Shown: positions 35,920 to 45,142, counted from the stretch's first letter. The stretch: DNA of 64,000 bases from Devosia rhodophyticola (GCF_028816475.1 NZ_CP118247.1:310001-374000); one strand, 5' to 3'. A program made the numbers and translations. Notes: generated from the letters alone by a model not told the origin.

Positions 35920-37203
35920 TTAGAAGAATGTCAGCATCGCGTCGATGACATCATAGTCATCATCAACCACCGGAATATAGCGCCATTTGTCAAAGGCCGT
36001 GCAGGGATGGGAAATGCCTGAGCCGATCAGGTCACCAACCTGCCAATCGGCCCCCTCACCCAGACGGACATAGGCATGCTGGTCATTGGTACTAAAAATT
36101 TCGGCTTTGCCGATATCGAGAAAGCCGACACCGGGGCGATAGCACTTGATCGGCAGCGGCAGACCGGCATCGAAGGGAATGTCGCGCTTGCCCATGGTCA
36201 AAAACGCCAGACCTGGCTCGGGCATGGACTGCACATAGGACCAGGCTTCCAGCGCCGGTTGGAAGCTTGCATTCCAATGTCGGTTCGGGTCGCGTCGCGC
36301 GGCTTCCTGCAAATTGTGATAGGCCCCATGGTCGTTGGTGACATAGCAGCCGCTGCGCAAAACGATGCGGGTGGGCACTGCAAGGTCGAGCATGGCAAAC
36401 CTGTCGGCGATCATGTCGAAATAGGCCGATCCACCGCCGCTCATGATGAATTCATCAAGTTTGGCAAAGGCTTCCGGAGGGAGGGCTTGGGCAACTTTTA
36501 CGACAAAATCGGCAAAGTCACTCACCGGGTTCGAGCCCTGATCCAGACCCGGCAATGCGCCCTCAAAGGCGGATAGGCCGGCAAATGCCAACTGATCGGC
36601 ATCGCATTGGCGAATGGCGGCTTCAAGCGCCAGCGCAGTATCAAGATCACGCACGCCGGTGCGCCCGCCCGCGGCGCCGATTTCGATCAACAGGCGCATT
36701 GGGCGCTGCAGTTTTTTACCGGCCAGATGCCGTTGCAGCTGTTGGAGTTGGGCGCGGGAATCGAGAAAACAGTAGAACTCGAAATCCGGGTCTTCAGCCA
36801 AAAGCTGCGCAATCATGGAGACGTTGGCCTTGCCGACCAGCTGATTGGCCAAAATTATGCGGCGGACACCGAAGTGGTGCATGGTGTGGACCTGATTGGC
36901 GGTGGCGGCGCTGATGGCCCAGGCGCCATTGCGCAATTGCTCATCGAAAATCTGCGGACACATGGTGGTCTTGCCGTGCGGCGCCAGCGACAGGCCGCGT
37001 TGGGCGAGATAGTCCGCGAACAAATTTGCGTTGTAGTCCAACGCGCTGCGTTTGAGCACCATGAGGGGCAGCGGCAAATCCTCGGCCAGGACATTCCAGC
37101 CTTTCTCGCCAATATCCGCGAGCCTGAAGGGGCTGGTGGTGCCGGGTACACCCTTGGTGCGTCCGTCCAGAATGGTGCTATTGATCTGGCTGAGGTTGAG
37201 CAT
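35920..37203 (-). CDS. fold-type III PLP enzyme, D-serine dehydratase / D-threonine aldolase-like
   Basis: A 427-residue protein with an alanine-racemase-type barrel. The PLP lysine lies in LAPHGKTTMCPQ (about residue 79). The C-terminal SHPCTAFDKWR supplies the His-x-Cys zinc motif of eukaryotic-type D-serine dehydratase. It should deaminate or cleave a beta-hydroxy D-amino acid. ATG 37203 overlaps the aldolase stop by one base; a GTG at 37206 is also in frame. RidA is encoded convergently nearby. Confidence 0.87.
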   Translation of the reverse strand: MLNLSQINSTILDGRTKGVPGTTSPFRLADIGEKGWNVLAEDLPLPLMVLKRSALDYNANLFADYLAQRGLSLAPHGKTTMCPQIFDEQLRNGAWAISAATANQVHTMHHFGVRRIILANQLVGKANVSMIAQLLAEDPDFEFYCFLDSRAQLQQLQRHLAGKKLQRPMRLLIEIGAAGGRTGVRDLDTALALEAAIRQCDADQLAFAGLSAFEGALPGLDQGSNPVSDFADFVVKVAQALPPEAFAKLDEFIMSGGGSAYFDMIADRFAMLDLAVPTRIVLRSGCYVTNDHGAYHNLQEAARRDPNRHWNASFQPALEAWSYVQSMPEPGLAFLTMGKRDIPFDAGLPLPIKCYRPGVGFLDIGKAEIFSTNDQHAYVRLGEGADWQVGDLIGSGISHPCTAFDKWRYIPVVDDDYDVIDAMLTFF

Positions 37204-38015
37204 CACAATCGATCAAAAGCCGACAGCATTTCATCGGCATAATTGGCCAGTGCGATCACGTCGGCACCGACATTGATGAGGTTGTAGCCCATATCGACAT
37301 ATTCGCCCAAAACGTCTGGGCCACCCACAGTGGCGGCAATCTTGCCGTGTTTGCGCGCCACCTCGGCAACTTTCTTACGCACCGCCTTGATCTCGGGATG
37401 TTGAATCTGGCCCGGAATGCCCAAGGCGACCGAAAAGTCACCGGGGCCGAAAAACAGCGCGTCTACGCCGTCAAGTTCGGCAATGCGTTCGAGATCGTCA
37501 AGCGCTTCGGGGTCTTCAATCTGATGGCACACAAAGCGTTCCTGATTGGCGGTAGCCAGATAATCGAGGAAGCTGACGCGGGTGAACATGGCGTCATTGT
37601 TGCCGCCATCGACGGCGCGCTTGCCGGCGGGGGCAAATTTGGTGAAATCGCGTACCATGGTGGCGTCGGCCAGATTCATCACATGCGGCACAATCAGGCC
37701 GGTAGCATCCATTTCCAGCGGACGAATATAGTCTGAATAGCTTCCCCGAGCGACCCGGACCAAGGTATCGACATCATAGAGCTTTGCGGCGCGGATCTGG
37801 TTTTCGATCTGCTCGAAACTGGCCGAGGTATGCTCCATGCACAGCCATATGGCGTCCGGCTGGGCGGAGGCGAAGACCTCAGCAACCTTGGCGTCACTGG
37901 TGTTGAGTTTGAGGACGCGGGCCACCCTGCCCTCGCGAATGGTGCGAAGCACCCGGCTGGGTCGCATGGCAAATCGGGTTGCCGGTCCGGCGGTATAGGG
38001 TTGAGCTGAAGTCAT
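37203..38015 (-). CDS. HpcH/HpaI family class II aldolase
   Basis: A 270-residue TIM barrel of the HpcH/HpaI type that cleaves 2-keto-3-deoxy acids to pyruvate and an aldehyde using a divalent metal. Visible parts: WLCMEHTSASFEQIENQI (EH motif), LVRVARGSYSDYIRPLEMDA, metal Glu in QIEDPEALDD, and Asp in FFGPGDFSVALG. GAGG precedes ATG 38015. Between the SDR and PLP genes, it is likely the C-C cleavage step of this operon. Confidence 0.88.
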   Translation of the reverse strand: MTSAQPYTAGPATRFAMRPSRVLRTIREGRVARVLKLNTSDAKVAEVFASAQPDAIWLCMEHTSASFEQIENQIRAAKLYDVDTLVRVARGSYSDYIRPLEMDATGLIVPHVMNLADATMVRDFTKFAPAGKRAVDGGNNDAMFTRVSFLDYLATANQERFVCHQIEDPEALDDLERIAELDGVDALFFGPGDFSVALGIPGQIQHPEIKAVRKKVAEVARKHGKIAATVGGPDVLGEYVDMGYNLINVGADVIALANYADEMLSAFDRL

Positions 38016-38035
38016 GAGAGCCTCGTCAGGTTGGG

Positions 38036-38824
38036 TTATTTGGCTGTGTAGCCGCCATCGACTGGAATATTGGCACCGGTGATATAGGCGGAGGCATCGG
38101 AGGCAAGAAAGACAATGGCGCCCTTGAGATCAGTATCGTTGGCCATGCGGCCCAACTGGGTGCGATCACTATAGTTCTTGACGAATTTTTCGGGCTGCCC
38201 GCTCAAAAATCCACCGGGCGCCAAACAATTTACCCGGACATTGTCCGGCCCGAGTATGCTGGCGGCCCAACGACTGAAATTTAGCATGCCGCCTTTTTCA
38301 TAGTGATAGATTGGCGATGGGTTCGCCATCATGTCGGTGCCTACATAATTGTGCATTTCAACGCCGACCGACCCCATCATCGAGCCGATATTGATGATCG
38401 ATCCGCTGCGGTTCTGGCGCATGTTCTGACTGAACAGATGGGTGATCTTGAACAGGGCCGAGGCATTGACATGCAGGCTCTTGTCATAGGCGTCCAGATC
38501 ATGGTCCCAGCCGGATATGGCGGAACGGGTGACGGCGTTGTTGATCAGAATGTCGCATTTTCCAGCGGCGGCGATGATGTCGGCATGAAGTTTTTCGATG
38601 GACTGATCCGACCCCAGATCGAGGTGGTGGGCGGTCACGTCATAACCGCGGGCGCGCTCTTGGGCGGCAACGATTTCAAGCTTTTCCAGATCGCGGGCGG
38701 CAATAAAGGTCCGGGCACCTGCTTCAGCGACCGCAGCTACGATCTGGCGGCCATAGAGTCCGGCACCGCCGGTCACCAATGCGGTTTTGCCCGCCAACGA
38801 AAAACTGTCCAATATCGTGCTCAT
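38036..38824 (-). CDS. SDR family oxidoreductase
   Basis: A 262-residue classical SDR: VTGGAGLYGRQI cofactor motif, LINNAVTRSA (the usual NNAG has become NNAV), active site YHYEKGG, and ITGANIPVDGGYTAK. ATG 38824 is chosen with the Gfo stop 3 bases upstream; an adjacent GTG is in frame. Part of an SDR-Gfo-SDR-Gfo alternation. Confidence 0.87.
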   Translation of the reverse strand: MSTILDSFSLAGKTALVTGGAGLYGRQIVAAVAEAGARTFIAARDLEKLEIVAAQERARGYDVTAHHLDLGSDQSIEKLHADIIAAAGKCDILINNAVTRSAISGWDHDLDAYDKSLHVNASALFKITHLFSQNMRQNRSGSIINIGSMMGSVGVEMHNYVGTDMMANPSPIYHYEKGGMLNFSRWAASILGPDNVRVNCLAPGGFLSGQPEKFVKNYSDRTQLGRMANDTDLKGAIVFLASDASAYITGANIPVDGGYTAK

Positions 38825-38827
38825 CAC

Positions 38828-39787
38828 CTACTCCAACTCCGATAAAAATACTTCGCGTCCGCCGTCATTGCGGCTTTCAAGCCCGCCGATGACCAATTGC
38901 ATGAGTTCGCGCGTTTCGGCCCAGGGTACGGGCGGGGTGCCAGACCGCAAATAGTCGACATAGGCCTGCAATTGCTGCTTGAAGGAATAGTAATTGTCAA
39001 AGAACCGCAATTGGGTGGCTGCTGCCGTCCCGGCCAGGGTCATCAAGCCGAAGCCACCGTACAAATCGTTGACAACCGCGAGCGTGACGTCGACGCCGTC
39101 GCGGTGTTTGAGATGGACGATATTGCGATCCGCGTCGCCGGTATTGCGCACCGAGACAAAGCCGGGGCCAACGATGGGATAAACCGCTTCAAGAGCGTGA
39201 ATGCCGTAGGTTTCCCAGCTCTTGGCCATCGTCATGTCGATATAGCGCAGGGCGCCAAATTCATGGGTCGCGCGGTGAAAGGGTTCAAATTCCTTGCAAT
39301 AGCGCATGGCCGACGAACTGATAAGCGGGTGCCCCCTGGCTACCCAATCGGAAAAAACCTCAAGATCGGCACGATTGTCGCAGAGCGGTTTGTCGATGAA
39401 GACGGGCAGTCCGGCCTCGACAAACGGACGGCAGCGCTCGACATGTTCAAAGCCCTTGTCGGTGGCGACCAACACCGCATCGACGTGACCTATCACATCC
39501 TCAGGGCGCGCCACGACGTGGGGAATCTTGGCCACTTTGGCGACGGACCTGGCATCGTCGGGGTCGTCGGTCCAGATGTGGGTTACCTCGGCACCGGCTA
39601 TTCCCAGCGTGTTGCGGGGCTGTTTGCCGATATAGGTCTTGATAGCGGCATAGGGACAGTTGGCCAGCGCGTCAGCATCATAGTCGCCATTGATGATGAT
39701 GCTCCACGAATAGGGATGGCCATTGCCTTCGACCATACCGAGCATGGCAAGCCGGATGGTGGGTTGAGTGAGCGGAAAAACAGACAT
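38828..39787 (-). CDS. Gfo/Idh/MocA family oxidoreductase, atypical cofactor region
   Basis: A 319-residue NAD(P)-dependent sugar dehydrogenase-like protein. FIDKPLCDN corresponds to the family EKP motif, DAVLVATDKGFEHVE to the Rossmann strand, and a conserved His lies in SWETYGIHALEAVYP. The N-terminus has MLGMVEGNGHPYSW in place of a normal GxGxxG loop, with an insertion after it, so cofactor binding may differ. ATG 39787 has GGAG 7 bases upstream. Confidence 0.83.
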   Translation of the reverse strand: MSVFPLTQPTIRLAMLGMVEGNGHPYSWSIIINGDYDADALANCPYAAIKTYIGKQPRNTLGIAGAEVTHIWTDDPDDARSVAKVAKIPHVVARPEDVIGHVDAVLVATDKGFEHVERCRPFVEAGLPVFIDKPLCDNRADLEVFSDWVARGHPLISSSAMRYCKEFEPFHRATHEFGALRYIDMTMAKSWETYGIHALEAVYPIVGPGFVSVRNTGDADRNIVHLKHRDGVDVTLAVVNDLYGGFGLMTLAGTAAATQLRFFDNYYSFKQQLQAYVDYLRSGTPPVPWAETRELMQLVIGGLESRNDGGREVFLSELE

Positions 39788-39799
39788 TTCAGGCTCCAA

Positions 39800-40594
39800 T
39801 TACCAAGCGGTCCAGCCGCCATCGACGCTGAGGACCTGACCGGTGATGTAGCTGGCGGCTGGTGACAGCAGGAAAGTGGCGGCACCGGCCGTTTCATGCT
39901 GTTCGCCAGTGCGTCCCAACATGGTGTGTTGCTCAAGGTTCTTGACGAACGGCTTGTTCCAACCGGTGGTATTCAGATTTGGAAACGGGCCGGGCGCGAT
40001 GGCGTTGACGCGGACATTGCGCGGGCCATAATGGGCGGCCAGATAGCGCACCATTTGCGCAAGCCCGGCTTTGCCCGCGCCATATTCGATCGGATTCGGA
40101 TTTAACCCCTCGGGATATGCGGCAGGATTGGGCGCAACCAGACCGTACATCGAAGCGTACATGAGTATGCTGCCGCCCTGCTCCATCTGTTCGGCAACCT
40201 TGCGCGCCATCAGGAAGGCACCGGTCAAATTCACCCGATTGGCGCGGTCAAAATCCTCGCTAGTCAGATCTTCGAGCCGCTTGCCAGTCGAGCCGAAGGT
40301 AGCGTTGACAAAACCATCGAGGTAGCCGAAGCGCGCCGCGCAGGCATCAATGCAGGCATTGATCGAGTTTTCGTCGCCAATATCGAGGTCAATGCCGAAT
40401 ATATCGCCCTCAAACCCTCGATTACCCAGCTCGGTCGCGGCGGTTTTCAGTCGGTCGGGATCACGGTCGGCAATGCATAGATTGGCACCCAGATTGGCCG
40501 CCAATGCAGCGACCGGCGCGGCAAGGTAGCCGGCACCGCCGGCAATGAGTATCGATTTTCCCTTCAGCGAAAAGGGCAAAGTGGACGCGCTCAT
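39800..40594 (-). CDS. SDR family protein with degenerate cofactor motif
   Basis: A 264-residue SDR-fold protein. The active-site tyrosine and lysine are kept (EYGAGKAGL) and the C-terminus is ITGQVLSVDGGWTAW, but the first glycine motif reads IAGGAGYLAAPV rather than TGxxxGIG and NNAG reads VNATFG. It may use its cofactor differently from a normal SDR. ATG 40594 overlaps the Gfo stop (ATGA). Confidence 0.83.
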   Translation of the reverse strand: MSASTLPFSLKGKSILIAGGAGYLAAPVAALAANLGANLCIADRDPDRLKTAATELGNRGFEGDIFGIDLDIGDENSINACIDACAARFGYLDGFVNATFGSTGKRLEDLTSEDFDRANRVNLTGAFLMARKVAEQMEQGGSILMYASMYGLVAPNPAAYPEGLNPNPIEYGAGKAGLAQMVRYLAAHYGPRNVRVNAIAPGPFPNLNTTGWNKPFVKNLEQHTMLGRTGEQHETAGAATFLLSPAASYITGQVLSVDGGWTAW

Positions 40595-41601
40595 GGTGCC
40601 ACCGCGATGATGCGTTTTTGCTGCCAGGACTGCTTGGCCGCGTGAGCAATCATCAAGTTTTGCCGCGCCTCGGCAAGCGTTGCCAGTTCGCAGGGCTTGC
40701 CTTCCAAAGCGTCGAGCATTGCGTGCGCCTGCAGACCGAACCGAGCCTGATGGGCTTCGGTGGGTACCATGCCATCCATGTAGTCATGTGTTTCGCTCCA
40801 TTTGCCACTATCATCGTCGGCAAAGTGCAACCGTGATTGCTCAAGTTGCAGATTGCCTTTTGTGCCGATGAATTCAAAGGTCGCGACATTGGGCTTTTGA
40901 AACTGGTTGAGCACGATATTGGCCATGACTCCGCTTTGAAAGCGGATACTGATCAGGCACGTATCCTCGGTTTGCGTGCCCTCAAGAACCAGCCGGTCAT
41001 ACATGCACATGACCTGATCGGGCGCACCGGCGATCCAAATCAGCAGGTCGAACAGATGGCTTGCTGCATCAAGGATGGCGCCGCCGCCCAATTCAGGGCG
41101 TGCATAGTAGGTCTCACGATAGTCAGGACGGTATTTCGGAAATTCTTGCGACGAGTTCATGTAGACCAGTTTCAGCGCACCGATTTTGCCATCGAGCAGC
41201 TGCTTGCGCAGCGCCTGCACTTCCTTTCCGACGCGCCGGACATAGCCCACACGGGCCAGTAGCCCCTGCTCATCGACAAGCTTGACCACCTCGTCCACAC
41301 CTTCACGCTCAACCGAAAGCGGCTTCTCGACAAGGAAGGGCAATCGGGCTTGAGCGCAGGTGCGCATCAGCGGAACGTGGACGTGAGCCGGTGCGCAGAT
41401 TACTGCCAGATCGAACTGGGCAAGCGGCACCTCATCAAGGGTCGGATGGGCTGCGGCAAGATTGAATTCCGCGGCTACAGCCGAACGTTTGTCCGAGTCA
41501 GGTTCAACAATCGCCAACTCGGCACGGCCGGTTTGCAGGTAGCCTTTGAGGTGACGGCGGGCAATGCCCCCAGCGCCAATCATCAGTACACGTTTGCTCA
41601 C
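40591..41601 (-). CDS. Gfo/Idh/MocA family oxidoreductase
   Basis: A 336-residue dehydrogenase with a normal NAD motif (VLMIGAGGIARRHL), VICAPAHVHVP, the catalytic EKP in FLVEKPLSVE, and GGAILDAASHLFDLL. GTG 41601 gives the expected N-terminus VSKRVLMIG and has GGGGGAC nearby; an in-frame start at 41670 would add an unrelated leader. First gene of the seven-gene minus operon; operator site 3 lies about 90 bases upstream. Confidence 0.87.
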   Translation of the reverse strand: MSKRVLMIGAGGIARRHLKGYLQTGRAELAIVEPDSDKRSAVAAEFNLAAAHPTLDEVPLAQFDLAVICAPAHVHVPLMRTCAQARLPFLVEKPLSVEREGVDEVVKLVDEQGLLARVGYVRRVGKEVQALRKQLLDGKIGALKLVYMNSSQEFPKYRPDYRETYYARPELGGGAILDAASHLFDLLIWIAGAPDQVMCMYDRLVLEGTQTEDTCLISIRFQSGVMANIVLNQFQKPNVATFEFIGTKGNLQLEQSRLHFADDDSGKWSETHDYMDGMVPTEAHQARFGLQAHAMLDALEGKPCELATLAEARQNLMIAHAAKQSWQQKRIIAVAP

Positions 41602-41691
41602 TACGTCCCCCACGAGCAAAAATTCGAGCACGGTGGCTGCCTCGCTGACCGAGGCAAACCCGCTTTCCAATTGTCGCTTGACTTAGCCAAA

Positions 41692-41713
41692 TACTATGTT
41701 GTTATGTTAATGA
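41692..41713. promoter_or_regulatory. AT-rich operator-like sequence (site 3)
   Basis: TACTATGTT, six bases, TTAATGA; same spacing and nearly the same sequence as 32704-32725. It lies about 91 bases before the Gfo start of the minus operon and is not itself strongly symmetrical. Confidence 0.55.
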
Positions 41714-41782
41714 GATATCTTGGGCTGTCAACAAGCTTTAGGATGTCGCACAAATTAGAATAAACCGTTTAATTACAATTAG

Positions 41783-41799
41783 TTAATCGACGTGATTAA
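41783..41799. promoter_or_regulatory. inverted repeat upstream of RraA-like gene
   Basis: TTAATC-GACGT-GATTAA, perfect 6-bp arms with a 5-base spacer, 61 bases before the RraA-like start and in the divergent promoter region 41602-41859. Possible operator; sequence differs from sites 1-4. Confidence 0.45.
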
Positions 41800-41859
41800 T
41801 CTACGCAATATCGGTGCAAAGCCTGACAAATCGCTCGGGCAACTGGAGGAATGTCGTTC

Positions 41860-42534
41860 GTGAGTTCTGAAAACCGCCTGTCGGAAATGATTAGTTTATG
41901 CCGCGAACAATTGTTCACAGCGGTCGTCGCCGACACCCTGGACATGCTTGGCTATCACCATCAGGTGCTGACGCCCGGCATTACGCCGCTGGATCCATCG
42001 CGGATATTGTGCGGGTTGGCGCGGGTCGGGCTTTATATGCCGATCTACCACGACGATGAGACGACCAAGGTTTACGAGCACGAAATCGCTTTGGTCGACA
42101 GTTTGCGCACCAATGATGTGCCGGTTCTGGTCTGTCATGGAAACAAGAAAATTTCGCCATGGGGAGAATTGCTCTCCGAACGCTCCTCCTATCTCGGTGC
42201 GGCCGGCTGCCTGACCGACGGATGCGTTCGCGATTCTCGCATGATCCGAGAGATGGGCTTCCCCGTCTATTGTGCCGGCACCAACCCAAGCGACACAAAA
42301 TATCGCGGCAAGCTGATGATGTGGGACGTACCCGGCGAAATCGCAGGCGTTCGCGTGGAGAGTGGCGATCTTGTGTTTGGCGATCAAGATGGCACTGTCA
42401 TCGTCCCTAGCGCTGTAATCGCGGAAACCATCGAGAAGTCGTTTGAGAAGGTGACCGCCGAAAACACGGTTCGCGACGAAATCCGACGCGGCGACAAACT
42501 GGTCGATATTTTTGGGCGGCACGAGGTTCTGTGA
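41860..42534 (+). CDS. RraA family protein (4-hydroxy-4-methyl-2-oxoglutarate aldolase/oxaloacetate decarboxylase type)
   Basis: A 224-residue RraA-fold protein. The metal and substrate site GxxxDGxxRD is present as GCLTDGCVRDSRMI, and VFGDQDGTVIVPSAV is the conserved C-terminal strand. With this motif intact it probably acts as a metal-dependent pyruvate aldolase or decarboxylase rather than an RNase E regulator. GTG 41860 has GGAGGA 9 bases upstream, whereas ATG 41851 touches that ribosome site and is too close. Confidence 0.85.
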   Translation: MSSENRLSEMISLCREQLFTAVVADTLDMLGYHHQVLTPGITPLDPSRILCGLARVGLYMPIYHDDETTKVYEHEIALVDSLRTNDVPVLVCHGNKKISPWGELLSERSSYLGAAGCLTDGCVRDSRMIREMGFPVYCAGTNPSDTKYRGKLMMWDVPGEIAGVRVESGDLVFGDQDGTVIVPSAVIAETIEKSFEKVTAENTVRDEIRRGDKLVDIFGRHEVL

Positions 42535-42609
42535 AGGTGGCGGCGGACCCATTGCGTCAGCGGATAGTCAGCGCCCTCATTGGGATAATTGGAAAGCCAG
42601 CGCTGAGCC

Positions 42610-42623
42610 TTTGGTTTACCAAA
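42610..42623. promoter_or_regulatory. GntR-type palindrome, putative autoregulatory operator
   Basis: TTTGGT-TT-ACCAAA, a perfect 6-bp inverted repeat 73 bases before the GntR gene at 42697. The TTGGTnnACCAA form is typical of FadR-subfamily operators, so autoregulation is likely. Confidence 0.6.
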
Positions 42624-42696
42624 CATTATTTTCTAGACACCAAAGAGAATACGTAGTTTGATGATCGCGGGAGGGTTTGGAGGAGCTTTACCGACG

Positions 42697-43403
42697 ATGA
42701 GCACAAGTTCTGCACTGCAGATTGCCAAGACGCTGGCCAGCGAAGTTCATGCTGGGAGTGTAAGTCCGGGCGAAATGTTTCAATCGGAGCGAGAGCTTTG
42801 TGAACGCTTCAGCGTCGGGCGAAATGTGGTGCGTGAAGCGATTACCCTGCTCCAGGGAATGGGCGTCGCGGACCTTTCCAAAGGCCACCGACCAAGGGTA
42901 GCCGCGCCGACGTTGGCGCGGGTCATGGTCGGTGTCAGCGACGCGGCTCAGTTCTTTTTCAAAGCAGTGAAGGCAAGGCTCATCTGGAACAGGCCCGGCT
43001 TTTTCTGGAAACAAGTATGATCCGCTACGTCGTGGTGCATGCCACAAACGCGCAACTGGCCAAATTGGTCAGCGCGGTGGACGAATGCCAAGCGGCCATC
43101 AACGATGTTGCCGCATTTCGCGATGCCGACGCCAAGTTTCATCGGGCCTTGGCAGAAGTGCCCGGCAACCCGATCTTCATAGCGCTTCACGATACGTTCG
43201 TTGAGAAGCTGATGAAGAACCGACCGGTTCAGGACGATTTCGAGGCGCGCAATCGCGCCAGCAACGACGATCACAAGCAAATTCTGGCGGCGCTGCTCGC
43301 CAAAAATTCTGATGCCGCTGAGGCCATTCTCACGCGGCATCTGACACGCAATTACGGCACGTACTTTTTCGAGACCCTGAACGGTCTCGGTGCGGTTTCG
43401 TAA
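42697..43403 (+). CDS. GntR family (FadR subfamily) regulator, reading frame interrupted near 42963
   Basis: The first frame gives a winged helix (LASEVHAGSVSPGEMFQSER, then FSVGRNVVREAITLLQGMGV) and runs to VSDAAQFFFK. The FCD ligand domain continues in another frame as SEGKAHLEQARLFLETSMIR through to AILTRHLTRNY at the stop 43403. One missing base (or two extra) at about 42958-42968 separates them. Joined, the protein is about 236 residues, the normal size. ATG 42697 has GGAGGAG 11 bases upstream. Located before the second ABC importer, which it probably controlled. If the break is real only the DNA-binding half is made. Confidence 0.8.
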
Positions 43404-43440
43404 TCAATGGTTTGAAAGCCGAAGAACAAGGGGACTGAAA

Positions 43441-45061
43441 ATGAAGAAGATTTTCGCGCTCGTCGCGGTTATCGCGTTTCAGTTTGTGTCGACCGGGCTC
43501 GCCTGGGCACAAGCTACAAACGCGAGATCCGCTATCAGACATTCGCGTACGACACGCTATCGCATACGCTATCGACATGGATACCATTGTTGAAACACTC
43601 CTCGAGGGGAAAGCCATCAGCGCTGTGGGCCTATTGCCCAATGGGCCACTGAAGCCCGAAGGGCTTAATGCCTACAAGTATGATCCCGACAAGGCTCGGG
43701 AACTGCTCAAGGAAGCAGGTTGGGATTCCAGTCAAGAACTGGACATGGTCTACTACTATGCTGATCAGTTGACCGCTGACATGATGGCAGCATTCCAAGC
43801 CTATCTGGCCGATGTTGGGATAAAAATGAACTATCGCCTGCTCGAAGGTGATGTTGCAGCCCAACTGAACACTGTTCCTGAGGATCCCGTAAACGGACCT
43901 TCGGCGGTCAAGTGGAACCTTGGCTACGGCGCGCGCGCCGCGCTTGCATTGCAGGAATACTACAATGGCTTTGCTACCGGCAGCTCCGCTCACACCCCCG
44001 GTTCACCGGAAATGGATAAGCTGATCGCTGGCATCAATGCCACCTCAGATCCAGCCAAGCTGAAGACTGCCTATGCTGCGATCCAAACCTACGAAAATGA
44101 GCAGCTTGATACTATTCCGCTCTACTATCAGCAGCTATTCATCTACGAGAGCACCCGGTTGAACCGCAATGGCCATGAATATGGCAACGAGCAGTACAAC
44201 TATGACTGGGGTATTGTTGACTGGACAGTTGAACCCGATGCCGATGGCAAAAAGGTTTTGTACACAAACACCGCGCCAGCTCAGTTCTTCGAACAACCCT
44301 GGCTCAACCTTGGCATCTGGATCCACAACAAGGTTGTATTCGATCACCTGCTGGTGGCCGATGGCAGCCTGACGAGCTTTGGCCCACAATTGGCTGAAAG
44401 CTACAATGTCAGTGATGACGGGATGACGGTCAGTTTCACACTTCGTGATGGCCTGACCTGGCATGACGGTTCGCCACTGACGGTGGAAGATGTCGCCTGG
44501 AGCATCAAGACTGCGATGATGATCCCCACGGTCAATCCCGTGGTCTCCAACACCATCCACTCAATTGAAGGTGCCGATGCCTATAGCGATGGCAGCGCAG
44601 ACGATGTGAGTGGCATTGCGCTTGACGGCAATACGATCACGCTGACCTTTGCCACGCTTGATCCAAATGTGCTGCTGTCGTTCAGCCAGTTTGCACCCCT
44701 GCCCGCCAAGTACTTCCCTGATATCGATCCGCTGCAGATTCAGCAATCGTCCTTCTGGCAGAAGCCAATTGGTTCGGGTCCGTTCATGGTCAGCGAAGTC
44801 AAGATGAATGACTTTACCACAATGGTGCCCTTCCCCGACTATTTTGGCGGCGTTGCCAAGATTGACGAAATCGTGGCGTTCCCCAGTGGCGATGGCGACG
44901 GCAACCTGCTCAAGAACGCAGGCGCTCACAAGGCTGACTATGGCTTCACCAAGAATACGGCCGATGTCAGCGCGCTTGAAGGCATGGACTTCATGAAGGT
45001 CACGCCTGCCGACATTCCCTACACCCGCATGATGTGGATCAATCACTATCCAATGAACTAG
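43441..45061 (+). pseudogene. ABC substrate-binding protein (family 5) with circularly permuted halves and out-of-frame signal peptide
   Basis: ATG 43441 begins a good signal peptide (MKKIFALVAVIAFQFVSTGL, ending AWAQA, to 43515). From about 43526 a different frame encodes the normal C-terminal half first: DPLSDIRVRHAIAYAIDMDT through NYDWGIVDWTVEP (about 44235). It then runs without a stop into the normal N-terminal half: KKVLYTNTAPAQFF, FDHLLVADG, FGPQLAESYNVSDDGMT and LTWHDGSPLTVEDVAWS, ending at 45061. The intact family 5 protein at 15658-17448 has these blocks in the opposite order. All parts are present and the total length (about 535 residues) is normal. Permease and ATPase genes downstream are intact. 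A real rearrangement or an assembly fault are both possible. Confidence 0.75.
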
Positions 45062-45084
45062 AGCGACCGGGAAAATCAAACACT

Positions 45085-45111
45085 GCTGTCGCGGCATCAG
45101 GTTGCGGCAGC
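45085..45111 (+). other. stem-loop between binding-protein and permease genes
   Basis: GCTGTCGC / GCGGCAGC, an 8-bp stem with one G-T type mismatch and an 11-base loop, in the 81-base gap before the permease. No T-run. Same position as the hairpins at 9366 and 15615 in the other importer operons. Confidence 0.45.
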
Positions 45112-45142
45112 ATCGTACCAAGTCCGATAAAGAAGGCTGTCA

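Noticed and set aside
38897..39865. 322-codon open frame on the plus strand
   Set aside because: Antisense shadow of the Gfo/Idh/MocA gene at 38828-39787, produced by high-GC codon bias.
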